Origin: Thermophilibacter immobilis | GTDB taxonomy: Bacteria > Actinomycetota > Coriobacteriia > Coriobacteriales > Atopobiaceae | Assembly (NCBI RefSeq): GCF_015277515.1 | Contig: NZ_CP063767.1 | Coordinates: 1,860,001-1,924,000, forward strand | DNA: 64,000 nucleotides | Reading direction: 5' to 3' | In this document: positions 61,839 to 64,000 of the stretch, one piece after another | Layout: each line of letters begins with the position of its first letter | Numbering within the stretch: the first letter of the stretch is position 1 | The notes under the pieces: model-generated | Told to the model about the DNA's origin: nothing | Database searches by the model: none | The model's input: the letters and a program-made list of their open reading frames with translations, nothing else | Program-made: the position numbers and the translations under genes

Positions 61839-62461
61839 AGACCCAGGAGTGCCTTGACGTCGGCATACACCTCGTCGACCGGACGGTCTCCCTTGACCTC
61901 CTTGAGAATTGAATGCCCCTTGTAGTACTCGACGAGCGGTGCCGTCTGCGTCTGGTAGACGTCAAGGCGCTGCTGGATCGTCTCGGGCTTATCGTCATCG
62001 CGCTGGTACATCTGACCTGAGCAGCGCGGGCACACGTCCACGCCCGCGGGTGCCGTGTAGCCGCAGTCGCGGCAGGTGCGACGCGAGCTCAGGCGCTCAA
62101 TGATCACGTCCGGCTCCACGTCCACGAGCAAGGCTGCGTCAAGCGTGCGACCCATGTCGGCAAGCTCGGAGTCAAGTACGACCGCCTGCGACGTGTTGCG
62201 AGGGAAGCCGTCGAGGATAAAGCCCTCCTGCGCGTCATCGGCAGCCAGGCGCTCCTTGACGAGGTCGATGACGAGTGCGTCGGGAACGAGCTTGCCAGAA
62301 TCCATATAGCCCTTGGCGCGCGCGCCGAGCTTCGAGCCATCCTTGATGGCCGCGCGCAAGAGGTCACCCGTGGAGATGTGGGCAAAGCCAAACTCGGCCA
62401 CGAGCTTTTGGGCCTGCGTGCCCTTACCGGCACCCGGCGCGCCAAGGAGAACAATGTTCAT
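61835..62461 (-). CDS. adk: adenylate kinase
   Basis: The 208-residue enzyme balances adenine nucleotides. GAPGAGKGT is the P-loop at residues 7-15, and FILDGFPRN and YYKGHSILKEV are conserved. The lid has CRDCGYTAPAGVDVCPRCSG, a four-cysteine zinc site typical of Gram-positive forms. Confidence 0.97.
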   Translation of the reverse strand: MNIVLLGAPGAGKGTQAQKLVAEFGFAHISTGDLLRAAIKDGSKLGARAKGYMDSGKLVPDALVIDLVKERLAADDAQEGFILDGFPRNTSQAVVLDSELADMGRTLDAALLVDVEPDVIIERLSSRRTCRDCGYTAPAGVDVCPRCSGQMYQRDDDKPETIQQRLDVYQTQTAPLVEYYKGHSILKEVKGDRPVDEVYADVKALLGL

Positions 62462-62510
62462 GATGATGCCGCCTGCCTTTCCCTCGCCTTGCCTGTCTGC
62501 CACGAGGGGC

Positions 62511-63788
62511 CTACTTGAAGAACCCCTCGTAATTGTGCATCTTGAGCTGGCTTTCGATGGATGAGAGCGTATCCATGGCAACGCCGACCATGATGAGGAC
62601 CGAGGTGCCGCCAAAGGCCTGGATGAGCGAGTTGCCCGTGAACCAGAAGATGATCGTGGGCACGACGGCCAGGACGGCCATGAACAGGGCACCTGGAAGC
62701 GTGACGTGATCAATCGTGCTCTTGATGTAGGCCGCGGTGGCAGCTCCCGGACGGACGCCGGGGATGAAGCCACCCTGCTTGCGCAGCTGGTCGGCAGTCT
62801 CCGTGGGGTTGAAGACCATCGAGGAGTAGAAGTACGCAAAGGCAACGATGAGCACCACGGAAAGCACCCAGTTGACCCAGCCGGCCGAAAGGGCGTTGGC
62901 CACGACCTGAACCCAGCCCACGGTGGGGAAGAAGACGGCGAGCTGCACCGGCAGATACAAAATTGCCGAGGCGAAGATGATGGGCACGACGCCCGCCGTG
63001 TTCACCTTGATGGGAAGGTAGGTCGACTGGCCGCCCATCATCTTGCGGCCCACGACCCGCTTGGCGTACTGGACCGGGATGCGCCTCTGGCCGCGCTCCA
63101 CGTAGACGATGATCGGGATGATCGCGACAATGATCGCAAGCGTGACCAGCGTGAGGGCCACGTTGCCCGTGCTGGTGACCGACGAGATGAGCGAGGTGGG
63201 CAGGCCCGACATGATGTTCGCAAAGATGATGAGCGACATGCCGTTGCCCACGCCGCGCTGCGTGATGACCTCGCCGAGCCACATGATGACCACGGCGCCC
63301 ACGAGCATGGTGAAGACCACGATGACGTTCTCGAGCATCGCGGGGATGCCCATGTTCGAGAAGCTCACGCCGTAGCTCTTGAAGAGGAAGAGGTAGCCAA
63401 TGGCGTTGAGAAGGGCAAGCCCGATCGTGAGGTAGCGCGTGTACTGCGTTACCTTGCGCTGACCGGCCTCGCCCTCCTTGGCAAGCTCGCCGAGGGACGG
63501 AATGACGACCTGCAGAAGCTGCAGAATGATCTGCGCCGTGATGTAGGGCATGATTCCCAGGCTAAAAACGGACATGCGGGAAAGCGCGCCACCTGAGAAC
63601 AGGTTGAGCACGGCCATCGCACCACCCGAGGAGAGCCCCGCCTGATAGGCGGAGAGCATGTCCTTGAACGGAGCGCCCGGGACGGGCAGATAGGCACCAA
63701 AGCGGTACAGCAGGAGGATTCCCGCCGTCAGCAGGAGCTTCTGCCTCAGTTCCGGAACGCGAAACGCGTTGGCGATTCCCTTTAGCAC
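62511..63788 (-). CDS. secY: preprotein translocase subunit SecY
   Basis: SecY is the channel of the Sec translocase in the cytoplasmic membrane. The 425-residue protein has ten membrane segments, FSGGALSRMSVFSLGIMPYI, and VERGQRRIPVQYAKRVVGRK in a cytoplasmic loop that contacts the ribosome. The GTG start overlaps the end of rplO by 7 bases. Confidence 0.97.
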   Translation of the reverse strand: MLKGIANAFRVPELRQKLLLTAGILLLYRFGAYLPVPGAPFKDMLSAYQAGLSSGGAMAVLNLFSGGALSRMSVFSLGIMPYITAQIILQLLQVVIPSLGELAKEGEAGQRKVTQYTRYLTIGLALLNAIGYLFLFKSYGVSFSNMGIPAMLENVIVVFTMLVGAVVIMWLGEVITQRGVGNGMSLIIFANIMSGLPTSLISSVTSTGNVALTLVTLAIIVAIIPIIVYVERGQRRIPVQYAKRVVGRKMMGGQSTYLPIKVNTAGVVPIIFASAILYLPVQLAVFFPTVGWVQVVANALSAGWVNWVLSVVLIVAFAYFYSSMVFNPTETADQLRKQGGFIPGVRPGAATAAYIKSTIDHVTLPGALFMAVLAVVPTIIFWFTGNSLIQAFGGTSVLIMVGVAMDTLSSIESQLKMHNYEGFFK

Positions 63789-64000
63789 GCCTGCTCGACC
63801 TTTCCTCCGGCCGCCTCGATCTTAGCCTTGGCCGAGGCGGAGACCTTATCCACCTTGATGGTGAGCTTCTTGGTGAGCTCGCCGTCCCCGAGGACCTTCA
63901 CGGGGACGTACGCGTGCTTGATGACGCCCTTGGCGACCAGGCTGTCGGAGTCGACGGTGTCACCGTCGGCGAACAGCGTGTCGAGACGAGCGACGTTCAC
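63782..64000 (-). CDS. rplO: 50S ribosomal protein L15, C-terminal part (partial)
   Basis: The 72 residues present, including VARLDTLFADGDTVDSDSLV and KVLGDGELTKKLTIKVDKVS, match the C-terminal half of L15. The gene continues beyond the right edge and precedes secY as in the spc operon. Confidence 0.94.
   Translation of the reverse strand: MNVARLDTLFADGDTVDSDSLVAKGVIKHAYVPVKVLGDGELTKKLTIKVDKVSASAKAKIEAAGGKVEQAC

Overview
The window looks like a high-GC, anaerobic, fermentative actinobacterium of the Coriobacteriia, most likely an Olsenella/Atopobium relative. This is inferred from gene content only: a complete arginine deiminase operon, a glycyl radical enzyme with its activase, a mannose-family PTS, an ECF transporter module with fused ATPases inside the alpha ribosomal operon, and LCP and glycosyltransferase genes for a rhamnose- or galactofuranose-like cell wall polymer. 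No tRNA, rRNA or CRISPR array was found.

Layout. 1-9000 is core metabolism: a DUF488 tail, a YdcF-like membrane protein, a decayed ketopantoate reductase gene, class I aldolase, and the arcC-arcB-arcA-antiporter operon read leftwards with a GntR regulator upstream. About 9050-27975 is a long accessory region downstream (3' side) of guaA. It holds remnants (an integrase N-terminal domain, a DUF4143 C-terminus, an AbiEi C-terminus), a sugar SDR, a DUF4143 ATPase, an arsenic operon whose ACR3 gene has an in-frame TGA, an IS3-type element, a metallophosphoesterase with DUF4116-like repeats, an AbiEi/AbiEii pair, and a second AbiEi-like gene coupled to a protein with a HEPN-type R-x4-H motif. Four copies of the guaA 3' end (at 12465, 19265, 23771 and the real one at 27955) split this region into three cassettes, none with an intact integrase. 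Two of the boundary copies are followed by a non-coding module in which six heptamers (GTAGTCA or its complement) lie at identical offsets.

29774-36900 carries an LCP protein, YchF, an iron-sulfur protein and two glycosyltransferases. 36954-51269 is a carbohydrate locus: transaldolase-like aldolase, glycyl radical enzyme and activase, two GntR/UTRA regulators, an epimerase, two mannose-6-phosphate isomerases, PTS IIA-IIB-IIC-IID, a DeoC-type aldolase, an RmlD-like reductase and a cysteine-rich redox protein. 51387-54243 has a DeoR regulator, another glycosyltransferase and a degenerate LCP-like protein. 54359-64000 is the end of the spc operon and the alpha operon (rplO, secY, adk, map, infA, rpmJ, rpsM, rpsK, rpsD, rpoA, rplQ) followed by ecfA-ecfT-truA, all leftwards.

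The strongest candidate for an undescribed system is the tandem array of integrase-less cassettes at guaA, and within it the AbiEi-like/HEPN-candidate pair.
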